Source of the DNA: Agapanthus africanus
Lineage: Eukaryota > Streptophyta > Magnoliopsida > Asparagales > Amaryllidaceae
Assembly (NCBI GenBank): GCA_030015575.1
Contig: CM057337.1
Span: forward strand, 294,772,044 to 294,836,043
DNA length: 64,000 nucleotides
Direction: 5' to 3'
This document shows positions 24,621 through 37,087 of the stretch, in pieces. The notes under the pieces are model-generated. The model was given only the letters and a program-made list of their open reading frames with translations. It had not been told where the DNA came from and did not search any database. How positions within the stretch are numbered: position 1 is the first letter of the stretch; the number at the start of each line of letters is the position of its first letter. A program made the position numbers and the translations under genes.

Positions 24621-25379
24621 GCTATCGGAGATTGGGTAAATGATACCATTGTCAAGGCATTTGACGATCTCTTTCTTCACCGCATCCTTCATGACGGGGT
24701 TTAACCGTCTCTATGGTTCTCGGGTTGGCTTGGCTTCATCCATCAGATGTATATCATGTTCTACAATCAAGGGACTAATCCCTTTGTTGTCAGCATAGTC
24801 CAACCAAACGCCTGTCTAGTGGATCTCAATACCGTTAAAAGCACATTCTCTTGCTCTGAGGCTAGAGAAGCTGATATGATAACAGGTAAAGACTCATTCT
24901 TACATAAATATGCATATTTAAGGTGAGAAGGTAAAAGTTTGAGATCTAATACGGGCGGAGGAACTATAGAAGGTGGGGTCATCGAATGATATTCGGTGTC
25001 AAGGAGAATCTCGTAGCCTGCATAAGATACAGACTCGGAAGGTGATGAGTCAAGAGTGTCCGACTCAAGCGTTAAAATTGTGTCCTCACTATGATATGCA
25101 AGATCAAACATTGATGTGCTTGTGTCGTCGAGATCTTCAAAGCAAAGTTCATCAACTTCGCAACTTTCGGGAGCAATCTCGTGGACAGAACACACATCAA
25201 GTATATGAGCAGAGGGTTCAGATGGATGACTTCCAATTTTTTAAATGTTCAGTTCAATTGTCATTTTTCCAAAAGATAGGTTCATTAAACCGTTTCGACA
25301 GTTAATGACTGCACTGGATGTGGCAAGGAATGGTCGACCCAAAATCACTGGAATTTGGTTTTGTGGGTTTGCTACAGAT

Positions 25380-25655
25380 TATGTATCGAGAACAATGAAG
25401 TCCACAGGGAATATGAATTCCCCGACTTTTATCAACACATCTTCCAGTTCACCCCTAGGTTTGGTGATTGAACGGTCTGCCATTTGGAGAGTGCAATGAG
25501 CTGGTTTTAACTCTCCAATCCCTAACTGCTCATAGAAAGAATATGGAAGCAGGTTAACACTTGCGCCAAGGTTAAGTAAAGCACGGTTGATGTTTTTACC
25601 CCCAATAGAAATCGATATCGTAGGACATCCTGGGTCCTTACGTTTCTTTGGCATC
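25380..25655 (-). pseudogene. Athila aspartic protease region
   Basis: The minus-strand peptide PTISISIGGKNINRALLNLGAS, then VNLLPYSFYEQLGIGELKP, then IKVGEFIFPVDFIVLDT, matches the protease between gag and RT in Athila elements. The enzyme would cut the polyprotein in intact relatives. The linker between protease and RT (about 24620-25380) carries acidic peptide of no clear domain. Confidence 0.85.
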
Positions 25656-27840
25656 TATGGGGTAAAAGCAGTGCTAACATTATTAGTCATAAAGACCTTT
25701 TTCGGCACTTGAGTCTTCCTCTTCCTAGTGCACAAGTCTTTAAGAATTTTCGCATAAGCGGAGACTTGTTGAATAGCATCTAGGAGAGGGATGTTGATAT
25801 TAACCTGTTTGAACATTTCCATAATTTTCTCCATATATGGACTCGATTTGTTACCCCTTAACCGATTTGGATAAGGCGCTTTAGCAATAAGAGCTGGGTA
25901 CATCATTAGAGAAGGTGGTGTGTGTGGACGTGATCCCAGAAAAGGAGTGGGGATCGTCTTTGGTGGACTAGAAGAAGTTTGCTGAGCTGTCGAGCCTTGG
26001 GGAAAATGAAGAATAAGCTCGCAAGAAGGTGGTGGGGTAGATAAAGTAGGTGTAGAAGTAGAAGTGTGTGTGGAAGGAAAAGTCTCAGCCGGGGTATCAT
26101 TGATTAATTCTTCTTGATTATCAATCTCTTCCCCAACGTGATTATTCAGTACTCTTCTTGATCTCAACGTTGTGATGGTGTTCACGTTGTAGTGTTGTGA
26201 ATGCTCAGGATTCGGTAAGGGTTGAGACGGAAGTTTCCCTTTCTCTCTAGCACTCATTTCAGCTTTTAATTGGGCAATTTGAGCTTCCATCGATTTAATA
26301 CTCTCGCTTTGGGACGCAGTGTTTTTCTTTATGTCATCGACGAAAGACTTCAACTCAGCCGAAACTTGCATGAAATTTGTCAAAAGCAAATTCATGGTTT
26401 GTCCGAGTTCAGAGGAGTTATCAGTACCGGTCAATTGCAAAGGACTAGATGGTGCAGAAGTGTTGACCGGATTTTGAAAGTTTGGTGATTTATAGGGGTG
26501 CTGAGTTAGTTGAAGTGGCTGCTATTGTATTGGAGGAGCCTTTTGAAAATTATTTTGGTTTGGAACCATGTTTTGATTTTGTTGTTGGTTCCAAGAAAAG
26601 TTAGGGTGATTCCTCCAACCCTGATTATATATGGAAGAATACGGGTCGTTTCTATGTCTTTGTTGGAAAGGAGCATTAGTATGCTCATGACCTTGAAACG
26701 GAGAATTCAATGGAAATTCTTCTATAAGATGTGATGGATCAGAACAGCATCCACATACAGTTTTGGGGAGTGACATCTGATTTAGGGAGGCTGCTAAAAA
26801 TTTATGTTCCATAGCTTCGAGCTTCTTTTGCATTGCTGCCATTTCAGCTCTAACTCCTATGGAAACATCAATTTGGTGAATGCCACACCTAGACGATGAC
26901 AGGTTTGAACTCTCCTACTGTAAAGATTTTTCAGCGAAATCTTCTACGAATCTTCAGGCTTCACCATCATCTTTATTCATGAAAGTGCCTTGACACATGG
27001 ATTCAAGGTTCTGTTTCGTGGTAGGATGAATGCCCTTATAAATGATTCTGCACATATCCCATCTAGGGATTCCGTGATGTGGACATTGAACTAACAGATC
27101 CTTGAAGCGTTCAAAACACTTCGGGAATAGTTCATTTGGAAGCTGGGTAAATTGATTTATTTCGCTACGGACTCGAGCTGTCTTATGATTGGGGTAGAAT
27201 TTCTTAAGGAATGCTGCGACGAATTCTTCCCAATTCGAAATGGAATGCGCGGTTGTGTTATAAAGCCACTTCTCGGCTATATCGCACAAAGTAAATGGAA
27301 GAAGACGTAGACGCATATCATCCAACAAAAGCTGTGAGGTACCCATCATTGCGCATACATTTTCAAATTTGGTAATAAAGACATATGCGTCTTCAGACTC
27401 GAGACCGTGAAATTTGGGTAGAAGGTTGATGTATTAGGGTTTGATTTCAAAATTGTCCCCGTTGGCTGATGGAATAGTGAGACAGGTCGAAAGAGGACCT
27501 TGCATAGGATAGAATCTCTCTTGGAGAGAGATGCGGGATGGATTCTGCGCACCTGCGGACGGCAGCAGAGTAGTGATAAAGAAGTTCGATGGAGAACTGT
27601 CCATCGATGTGGGTGTGGTGGAGGGTAGAGAAGAAGTAGACGTAGAAATACCGACTTCGGAGTCGTTCGGGGGAACGCGGACAAGACGGGCACTAGAATC
27701 CCGTGTCCAGTCGAGTATGCACTAAAGGGTTTAGCACAAGTGGCAGCGTTGTAATAATTAAGGAAAATATGAAGTTGTGTTTGTATTGAAAAAGATACGG
27801 ATTTTTTGAAAAAATGCAAATAAAAAACAATGCACAAGCA
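25656..27840 (-). pseudogene. Athila gag region, broken
   Basis: Minus-strand peptides include the retrotransposon gag core (LPFTLCDIAEKWLYNTTA, WEEFVAAFLKKFYPNHKT, LPNELFPKCFERFKDLLVQC) near 26950-27350. Next come a cysteine-containing segment with asparagine- and glutamine-rich spacers (26520-26850) and a coiled-coil-like, lysine- and proline-rich C-terminal part (25655-26440). Gag forms the particle shell in intact relatives. Several interruptions are present. Confidence 0.88.
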
Positions 27841-28678
27841 ACCCTAAATCTAGTGGTCACCTAGGTCAAGTCTGTAGACCGCTCCTAACTGGCAGAAAAC
27901 AAGTCGCAAGATCAATCCTCTACTGCCTCTTTGTCCCTCCTGTGGCCAGGTAAGTGCCAGGTAAGTCGGAGGTTCTCCACTACGTAAGTAGTTGGCCTAA
28001 TTAAGTAACCACTTGCCTTAGACACACTTGCCTTAGACACCACAAAAGAAACACGGATAAGCAATAGATTACCCACGACCGCCTTCTGTCCTAAGTGAGC
28101 GCGACGGTCCTTAGAGTCATGTCTAGATATTTTTTAGTTAATGAGTGTAATGCGGATGTATTTTTGTGATTTTTGGAGCTTAGGACGGGTAATGAAATCC
28201 CGACCTAATCTGAATTTGGTCTTTAGCCCTTAATTTCCGTATTAAAAATGCAAACAACCAAGATCAAACACGCACAAATTTTTTTTTGCGGCGCTGCGAA
28301 TTTTTGCAAAGAAACCTGCAGAAATTGGTTAATGGAGCAGAGAAGGGTGGAGATAAGAAAGTCAGAGAGTCACCGAGGAAATTTGGTACAGCGAAGCCCT
28401 ACTATAGTCGCGGAACCGCTGCAATATGCATACAATGGCCGTGCTTCCGCGGTCTTATGTTGAGATTCCTGCACGAAAATTGGTACAAAGGCTTCTGTAC
28501 ACTCACTGAACTCCCTGGAATATTCAGAAATTTTTTCCACTTGCTCCACAGATTCCAGATCTCCATGCAACAAATCACAACAAATCGTTTAGTGTTTGTG
28601 CGAATTTTGATCTAAAAATTCTGATGGATTAATAAATCTTTCAACTCAAAATTCAAAAACGAACAAATTAGCACACAA
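27841..28678 (-). other. Athila leader
   Basis: About 840 nt lie between the primer site and the gag region. It contains a GC-rich inverted repeat (28409-28451) about 230-290 nt after the primer site on the minus strand, like the one in the Copia leaders. No gene is seen. Confidence 0.7.
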
Positions 28679-28696
28679 TCCCCGGCAATGGCGCCA
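28679..28696 (-). promoter_or_regulatory. Athila primer-binding site (tRNA-Asp)
   Basis: The minus strand reads TGGCGCCATTGCCGGGGA two bases from the LTR. This is nearly the complement of the plant tRNA-Asp 3' end, the primer used by Athila elements, with a two-base difference in the middle. It fixes the orientation. Confidence 0.93.
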
Positions 28697-29778
28697 TTTG
28701 ATTGATAATCGATTTCGATGCCGTGTTTAGAAAAGTGTAAAGATCACAACCAAAGAAATTTGTAAACCGCAATCAATTAACGATGTCGGTGTAGCGCGTT
28801 AATGAATACGGATCGTCCGCAAGGAAAGTGTGATTTGATCGTAATTGTTTTAGTTGAATTGAAAATTAAAGGAGAAAAGAAAATGATTCAAGAGTTTTGA
28901 AATTTAGTTTCAAGAATTATAAAGAACTAGATCTAATATCATGAAATACTATAGATCAAGAATCAAGAATTGTCCAAATCAAATGAATTATCGTGATTTG
29001 TAAAGTGGCTCGTAGGAATCTATCCCATCGATAGTGATTGATGAAGAATTATGATTACAAATTCTTATCTATTGAAGATTTGTTGCTAGATCGATGACAA
29101 TCGACGAGGTTTAGGGATCTCTTGAAGAAACTAGGGTTTCTTCATCATCATACCTTGTCCTTTCGTTAATTAACATTCAAATTCTAGCATCTAGGAAATT
29201 CAATCATCGATCGTTGATCTCTAATTAAGAGCGAAAACATTCAAGAAAGCATCTCGCTCGAAAGTAGGTTATCGATGATTCAATTTCCTAAAGTTTACAA
29301 AACTCATAATACTTAAGAATCGTTTAAGAATGTAATCATCATCATCTATCTATTTTCTCGATTCCTCCACGAGCGGTGTATTCACTCAAAAATCATGAAC
29401 AAGAAAACAATCAAGAATTGAGAACTCATCACAATGCTCAAATGTAAAGAAAAGCAAGTACAAGAATTTTCACCTTTTATTATTCAACATTTGGTTACAA
29501 TTCACTCAAGACTACAAGAATTGAGGAGAGAACTCGATCGTCGAACTAGCTTCGCATCGATCTCTTGAGTCGCGGATCTTAGTGGATCTCTTGCTCGGAT
29601 GAGGATCAGCGTCGCTTCAAAAAGGATCGTGGATGCTTGCTTTGAGTCGGTACTCGGTGATCTTGAATTGGCTTTTTGAGATGGATTTAGGCTAGGGTTT
29701 TGAGTTACAAGTTGTGTCACTCAACTTGCAGAATTTTGGCTCAATTTTCAACAACCTTTTCATTGAAGCCTTGGGTCC

Positions 29779-29787
29779 CTTTATATA
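29779..29787 (-). promoter_or_regulatory. Probable TATA box of the Athila 5' LTR
   Basis: The minus strand reads TATATAAAG within GGCTATATAAAGGGACCC. It is conserved at 9915-9923 in the other LTR. Position inside the LTR and sequence fit a core promoter; activity is not shown. Confidence 0.65.
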
Positions 29788-30044
29788 GCCTTCTCCTTTA
29801 GCTTCCCCTAGAAGCTTAATTAGGTTTAGCTTCCTTTAGAAGCTAATCTAGGTTTAGCTTCTCTTGCAAGCTTGGTAGTTATGAAGGAAGCTTCTAGATT
29901 TAGGTAGTTAGCTTGCTTCCTTAAAAAGCTTGGCTGTTGGGAAGAACCTTCTAGAGATCTCTGGAGTTTAAAGTGTCTTGAATAAGTTTGGCCAGTGAAA
30001 GGAGAACCCAGAGATTATAATCTTCCGAAGATGTGCTGACGTGA

Positions 30045-30089
30045 CCGCGGATCCGCCGCCAATGGGCCCCTCAGGCCGCGGATCCGCGG
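30045..30089 (-). promoter_or_regulatory. GC-rich hairpin inside the Athila 5' LTR
   Basis: CCGCGGATCCGC (30045-30056) pairs with GCGGATCCGCGG (30078-30089). The right arm is part of a 14-bp perfect palindrome. The middle (CAATGGG...CTCAGGCC) resembles the loop of the hairpin in Copia element A. A diverged copy is at 10181-10224 in the other LTR. Confidence 0.8.
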
Positions 30090-30487
30090 CCCTTTGGAGG
30101 TATTGCTGCATGAAACTTTCAGATAACTCCTCTATTGGCTTTATGGCACTTTTAGAATGTTTGGAATATTTTTATAATTTCTTGTTCACTGCCAGATCAC
30201 ATGTCTTGGACTTGGCGTATTTTTATCAGCACTTTTAGCAGTTTAAGATCTTTACATGGAATTTCCTGCAAACATCTCGAGACAAGTGTCGCACTATACA
30301 AAAGATCATGTTTGCAATAATAAACACTGAATTTCCCTCAAAATGCCGGTTATAATGTATAACACATGTTATTTGATATTTTAAAGACAAATTGCTAATA
30401 TGTGCTATATTCATACCGAACACCTTTAGATGATTGCAAATAGTAGGGAAATTGATGAGCTAAAAATGCAAAATTTTCGACTGGTCA

Positions 30488-30492
30488 ATGAT
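30488..30492. repeat. Target-site duplication ATGAT, right copy
   Basis: Exact repeat of 8823-8827 directly after the Athila 5' LTR. Confidence 0.95.
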
Positions 30493-31789
30493 ATGTTGGT
30501 ATACGAATGCGAGTCGATTGAAATGATTGATATCTTGCCGGTCCCCTGATATGAGATTGTTGTGGATGTGACCTGGGACATAAGTACATAGATATATATA
30601 TATATATATTTATATATGTTGAATCATGTGTGATTGCCGTACGAGACGTTAGGTCCGTACCCCTCATTGTCATATAGGATGATAGGATCCATTTTGGTTT
30701 ACTGCCGCCGTACGATGATTTTCCGTACGTGATTTGTTTGACTTGATGATTGATCTATACCCTTGACTAGAGGATGTCGTACGATGGATTATACCGTACG
30801 TGATGCTGTGTGGATAGATGCCATTTGATAGATTCACCGACTCGATCATGATAGATACGTATACCCGTCAGCATTTGCATATGATTTACCTTATGCTGCA
30901 TTCATGTTATTCGCATTGCATTACTTATACCTGTGATAGTACACCTGTACCATTACCGATGATGTGTATGCGTACACAGATTGTAGGCTCACACACTTCA
31001 TCATAGATAATTGCCATGTCACTACACAGAAGGATTGCTGCATCATGATATGACTCTTCCGATAACATACTTGCATATATACCACTTGTACATCTATATT
31101 GGCGCACATATCTATTGTACATCCATACTTGCATGCATATACATATGCACCTTTACACGATATTGCATTCGATTTTGGAGATTTGGGAACCGCATGATAT
31201 ATTTTAAAACTGGATTCATTTAAAAGAGCGGTTTTCCCTCGATAGGTGCATAATAATGTTCCACGTTGCATGATATACCGATATGCTTACATTTCTGTCA
31301 TATATCGCATACATAATGCTTTACGATTATACACATTGAAATATGCTGTTTTCATGAGATTTCTATATTTGAGAACCTTGGTATTATTTCAAAAAAGTAT
31401 GCATTGTTTTGAAAACCCGGTTTCTCATGATATGATATTTCAGTGCGTCCACCATGTGTTTTCTCGGTTCTGAGAGTGGCATGTGAAACCCGATTCGAGG
31501 TGCGGTAGGCACCGTCTGCGGGTACATGGTGGACCCGGTGAGGTACCCCGGGGAAAGAAGACTCGTATATGTTAGCCTGGCAGGGGAGTACTACCAACCC
31601 GTGATTGTATTTGGACTCAGCGGTTATCCGGAGGGTACCGACCGGAGAAGAGAGATGGATATGAGGGCTGACCAGGGTGTGCGGCGCCTGAGACATTTGA
31701 CGATTTACGTGTCGATGCTGGACACGTGTTTCATGATGTTTTCGAGTGTCGAGGTTGGACACTCCAATTCGATGATTTTGATGTGTCGC
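30493..31789 (+). mobile_element. F: old gypsy LTR, second visible piece
   Basis: Resumes F after the Athila insertion with ATGTTGGTATACG. It aligns with E2 (about 33655-34950) and with the reverse complement of L near 53600-54960. It contains a TA run (30594-30616), the paired CGTACG motifs (30709-30802) and the block GGGTACATGGTGGACCCGG. It ends at the E2 insertion (TSD GTCGC at 31785-31789). Open frames here are chance frames. Confidence 0.85.
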
Positions 31790-34700
31790 TGTAACGTTTT
31801 AGAAAATTGTTTTGCGAATTTTTCCGTATAAACTTGTCGGCACCTAGTTTAGCTTAAATAAAGCTAGTGCACGATCTTTAGGGGTGTATGGGATGTTTTG
31901 GTTCAAATAGGATTTTTTCCTAATAAAATATTAATTTTGGAATTTAATATTAAAATAATTTATTTCGCGAAAATTACCCGATTTGCGAAATTGGGATTTT
32001 CATAAAGTGGCATAAGTGTATACAAATATTTGGGAATTTATCGAAGAATAAAGTGATTTATTTATTTGAATGATATTTATCGGATATTTGGTAAAATCCG
32101 TGTTTTTTCATTTTTCGATGACTTGTGCACCGTGTCGTGTGCATGTTGGTTTTTGAGTTTGTGACTTGTGGGTTAGAGAATGAGTAGGAAATGAAAAAGA
32201 GAAAAGAAAAGAAACGGGAATGATTTTAGTGTGAAATGAATAAGATTTGATACCTTTAAATATTTATGCAAGATACAAATTAGATATTTGTGAGGAAGGT
32301 GTGGTTAAGAGAGAATGAGTGTAGGAGAGAGAGGTGGGCTGCCATTCTTTTATCTCCCCCATCATTTCTTCATGAATTTCTTCATCTCCTTCAACCCTCA
32401 CTACCTCTATGCTTCATCTCAAACCCTTCACCAAAACCTTATGCTTCCTTTATTAATAACATGCACAACCTCATCCTCAACACTTTGGACCAACCAAGTT
32501 TGGATTTTGGAGACTTGGGTAACTCAAGAAAGTTCTATTGTTGCAATTAAGGTAGTCCAAACACTTTAGTTTAGTTTTGGTGTTCAAAATTGTATTTTTA
32601 GTTTAGAAATTTAGTTAATAAGGTTATCGATTTTAGAAAATTATGAGTTGCTGTCGAATGGTTAAATGAGGTGTAGTGAGTGTTTACAAGACCTTATAGG
32701 GTGATTTAGTGGCCTGGAATTTAGTTTAGAAGCCGATTCACGAAGTTACAATTTGTTCCGTATCGGTTTTGTGAAACCTTAAGGCCTACAAGGAATCTGG
32801 GATGACCTGGAATGTTTTTGAGATAAGCAAACAATACCAACCAAATTAGAGCACTAGGAGACCACTCTGTAAGCACGAACACCAATGGAGCTTCAAGGGC
32901 CGAGCTCGCCGGAATTTGTGGGTATGTGGCCGGCCACTTGGTGTTGGTTGGTGATGGAATTGGTCCAGTAACTCATATACTTCATTTATAACACCCTATA
33001 CTTGTTTGTGTAGTTCCAGTTTACCTGAACCAAAATCTGGGAGCTATTGTGAGTGGTTTTTAGTTATGTTTTCCGTATTTTGGAATTCTTGGTTTTTACA
33101 ATTGATATTGTTTTGGGTCGTTGGATGTTTGTACGTCAACGACGCGGGTTGTTTGGTTGTTTTTGCATGCGTAGGCTATAGTTTCTAACCTATGAGTGCA
33201 CCGCGTACCGTATTTGGATTATTGAAAATTTGATGTTAATAGCTTTGCGAATTACTATTGATTGTAGGTATTTTTGCGTGGATTCCGAGACGACGAAGAG
33301 CATCGACTACGGCTAAGCGAGGAGTTTAGCAAGTGAGTAGATTTAAATCTACGGGGGAAGTCGGGTGGATGGCGTATAGCACCGCCGCAACCATTGATAT
33401 GGAATATCGTTTTTTTCTGCTATCCCGATAAATGATATGCAACGAACATGATTGTAGGATGCACAAACGATAATATGATTGAAGTTGATACTAATGAACA
33501 ATTGACTTAAGAGAAAATGATTTGATAAGTGAATCATGATAAGTACTATTTTAAAAAAGAACAAGTGTGACATATATTTAAATTGATGCGACCTATTAAT
33601 GTGATGAACGAGTATACGATGTGATATTATGATTTAGTGTGATATGTCATTTTATGGATTCGAGTCGATATAAGATTGTTGATACCTTTGTAGGTCCCCT
33701 GATACGAGTTTGACATGGATGTGACCTGAGAGATAGGTATATATAATTATATGGATAATGATTGCATAATGAGTGATATGTCGTACGAGACCTAGATCTG
33801 TACCCCCGATGTTGTATAGGTTGATAGTATCCTTATTTGTTAATGCCACTGTACGTTAGATTACCGTACGCGATGACTTTTACCTGTTGAATTATCCATA
33901 CCCTTGATTAGAGAATGACGTACGATGGGTTGTACCATACGTGATGTTGTGAGGCTGGTTGCCGATTGATAGATTCACCGACTCGGTCTTGTTGACATGT
34001 ATAACTTATAGCATTTGATTCACTATATGCATTATGCTATTTTCATTGCATTTCTTATACCTTTGTTGGTACACCTACACCATTATCGATGATGCGTATG
34101 TTACACTTACACAGATTGCCGGCGCATACCCTTCTTCATCAATAATTGATATGTCACTTACACAGTAGAATTGCTATATCATGCTATGATATACTGCCAT
34201 GTTCATATCACTATGCTATGTCGTACGATACATACTGACATGTACACCCACATATCTTGCTACAGTTGCATATACCCCTAGGTTGTATTGCATTGACATG
34301 TGATATTGAGACGTTGACTATTGCGCCATTGCACTCATGAAATGCATTATACATACTTGTTTACATGTAGATACTTATACATTTCTACAGTTACATATAC
34401 ACTTCATATGATGCTGCACTGGTTTTTCGGAAAATTTGGGAACTACATGATATATTTTAAAGCTGGATTCATTTAAAAGAGCGGTTTTCCCTTAATATGC
34501 TCATATTGTTGTTCTATGTTGCATATATCAGTTTCCATGGATTTACGCATTGAGATATGTATTTCATGTGATTTATGGATTTAAGAACCGAGGGGGTATT
34601 TCAAGAAATTATGTGTTGTTTGAAAACCGGGTTTCTCTTGATATGATATTTCAGTGCGTCCACCATGTGTTTTCTCGGTTCTGAGATTGGCATGTGAAAT

Positions 34701-34950
34701 CCGATTCGATGAGCGGGAGGCATCGTCTGCGGGTACATAGTGGACCCGGTATGGTACCCCGGGGCGAGAGATAATATCGTGGTGTAGACGATGAGCCTGG
34801 CAGTGGGACCACTACCTACCGGTGAAATTATTTGGACTCAGCGGATATCTGGGGGATAGCGACCGGAGTCGTGCACAGACATGTTACATGGATTTCGGGT
34901 GTCGTTGTGGACACTCAGGTTCCATGAGATGTACCGACATCAGGGCCAGT

Positions 34951-34955
34951 CATGG
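34951..34955. repeat. Target-site duplication CATGG, left copy
   Basis: CATGG precedes L and is repeated at 56951-56955. Removing L and one copy restores continuous E2 sequence that aligns with F near 31670. Confidence 0.95.
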
Positions 34956-37082
34956 TGTCACGACCCGAAATATTAGCTCGTGACCAGCACTTGAATCACG
35001 CAACGTCTAAAGGCCTAACGGAATTCAAGTAAGCTGAAACCCAGAAATCTAAACCTTTTAAGAAAATTAAAGGAGGTGAAGTTTAAAATAAAGGTATAAT
35101 GAAATCAAGTTTCCTTAATGCACAGAAAATGAACAAGAATGATGCAAGTGAAATTTACTAGTTTGAAAACAGGTTTCGTCTTTTAAAAATTTTGGCAGCA
35201 ACTCCTTTGTATATTTTGATCCAAAACCATAAATACATAATATTAATAAAGGCATCTCCAAGCGGGAGCTAGCACTTCGCCAAATGGTAGATCACAACCA
35301 CGCAAGATAATATAAATAAGTATACGACGCCCAACGACGAAGTTTACCACAAAAGAATAAAAGAAAAGCAAGACATGTAAATCACATGTAGCGGAAAACC
35401 CCTCGCTCTAAGTCTCGCAACCACAAGTCTCACTAAGTCTCATCACTTATACAATTACAACTTTTGATTGATGGAGTTAACTAGATACAATATGAAATAT
35501 AGATACAAGAGTGGGTACGATACAAATGTCCCACCTACCAACGCAAAACACCCAAATGCAACTGTGTGCCAGCGAAGCCGCTACTGATCCAAGCGGTTAA
35601 CCTGCAAGAACTGTGGCACAGCGAGGGTGAGTTGCCAACTCGTGAGTAGAAAAATATCAAAACAGATAGAAATCGAATAAACGACTCCTAGGTCAACTAT
35701 ATCATAAAGGTAGTACTATGGTATCTAGGGTGACCGGGTCTGAATATGTGCCAACTAGGTAGTCAATACCTATATGCATGTGGATAACATCCAACTGTAA
35801 TAACAATGCATGTATATGGATCTCTTCCAACCATAATCAAGGTATGTATGCATGTGGATCTCGTCCACCCAAAATCAATGTCTACATGCAGGGAAATATC
35901 ATAAAGGGGTATGCATGAAAGTATGAGAATATATATATCAACGGTGTCCCCCACGACACATCAAAATCATGGAACCTGAGTGCCTAGCATCGACACTCGA
36001 AAACATCATGAAAACCGTGCCTACCATCAGCACATAAATCCTCATATATTGGGCTCCGTCAGCCCGAGTCGGCCCACGGGCTCCGTCTGCGGAATCGGCC
36101 CTCGGCCCCGGCAGTACGGGTCACCCATATCCATCTATCGACTCTGGTCAGTATCCTCCAGATAACCACCAGGTCCAACCAATCACCGGTAGGTAGTGGT
36201 CCCACTGCTAGGCTCATCGTCTAGCTACACAGCAGATCCGTTCTCATCCCGGGGTACCATACCGGGTCCACCATGTACCCGCAATCGGCCTCATCAACTC
36301 CTCGAATCGGGTTCCACATGTCACACGTCTCAGAACCGAGAAAAAGCATAGTGGACGTACTGAAATATCATATCAAGAGAAACCGGGTTTTTAAAATAGT
36401 ACATGCTTTCTTTTAAAATGACCTCGGTTCCCAAATCCAGAAATCTCATGAAAACAACATATCTCAATGCGTAAAGTAATAGAGCATGATGTATTTGACA
36501 TATAAAAGAAATGCTAGCATATCCGTGTATCATGCAACTGGAACAATGATATGACATATTAAGGGAAAACCGCTCTTTAAAAATGACTCCAGTTTTTAAA
36601 TATATCCTGCGGTTCCCAATCTCCCAATAAAACTAGTTATCTATGTTGGTACAATATGTATATGCGCAAGTATAGATGTACCAATGTATGTGTGCACAAA
36701 TATGAATATACAATGTGTATGTTATGATGCAGCAACCCTACTGTGAGTGACATGGCAATTATCGATGATGAAGTGTGTGAGCCGGCAAATCTGTGTATGT
36801 GTAACATAGGCATCATCGATAATGGTGCAAGTGTACTAGCACAGGTTAAAGCAATGCAATGGAATAATATGAATGCAGCATAACGTAAATCATCAGCTGA
36901 AAGCTATAAGGTATACGTAACTATCATATGTCCGAGTCGGTGAATCAATCTGTCGGCATCCAGCCTCACAACATCGCGTACGGTATAAATCATCGCACGG
37001 CAACCACTGGTCAAGGGTAAGGATCAATCATCAAATCAACTCGTCACGCAAGGAAAAATCATCGTACGTCGGCATTAAGCTA

Positions 37083-37087
37083 ATAGG
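37083..37087. repeat. Target-site duplication ATAGG of element A, left copy
   Basis: ATAGG here and at 47271-47275. The other LTR of L holds the unoccupied site, AAGCTAATAGGGATCC, near 54735-54750. Confidence 0.97.

Larger units (their letters stand above)
8828..30487 (-). mobile_element. Athila-type Ty3/gypsy retrotransposon, full span with a nested Copia element
   Basis: The element spans 8828-30487 with Copia element B nested at 11606-21625, so its own length is about 11.6 kb. It has two LTRs near 1.79 kb, a tRNA-Asp primer site, and gag, protease, RT, RNase H and integrase in the usual gypsy order on the minus strand. It also has a non-coding stretch after pol and a 5-bp target duplication. 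The RT wording ([21 protein letters not shown]) and primer site are those of the Athila group. The ends look whole; the reading frames are broken in several places, perhaps six or more. No env-like gene was recognised. The LTRs differ at about 5% over the first ~600 bp compared by eye. Confidence 0.93.
28699..30487 (-). repeat. Athila 5' LTR
   Basis: TGATTGATAATCG to CGACTGGTCA on the plus strand, 1,789 bp, next to the primer site and therefore the 5' LTR. It is followed by the target duplication ATGAT at 30488-30492. Confidence 0.95.
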
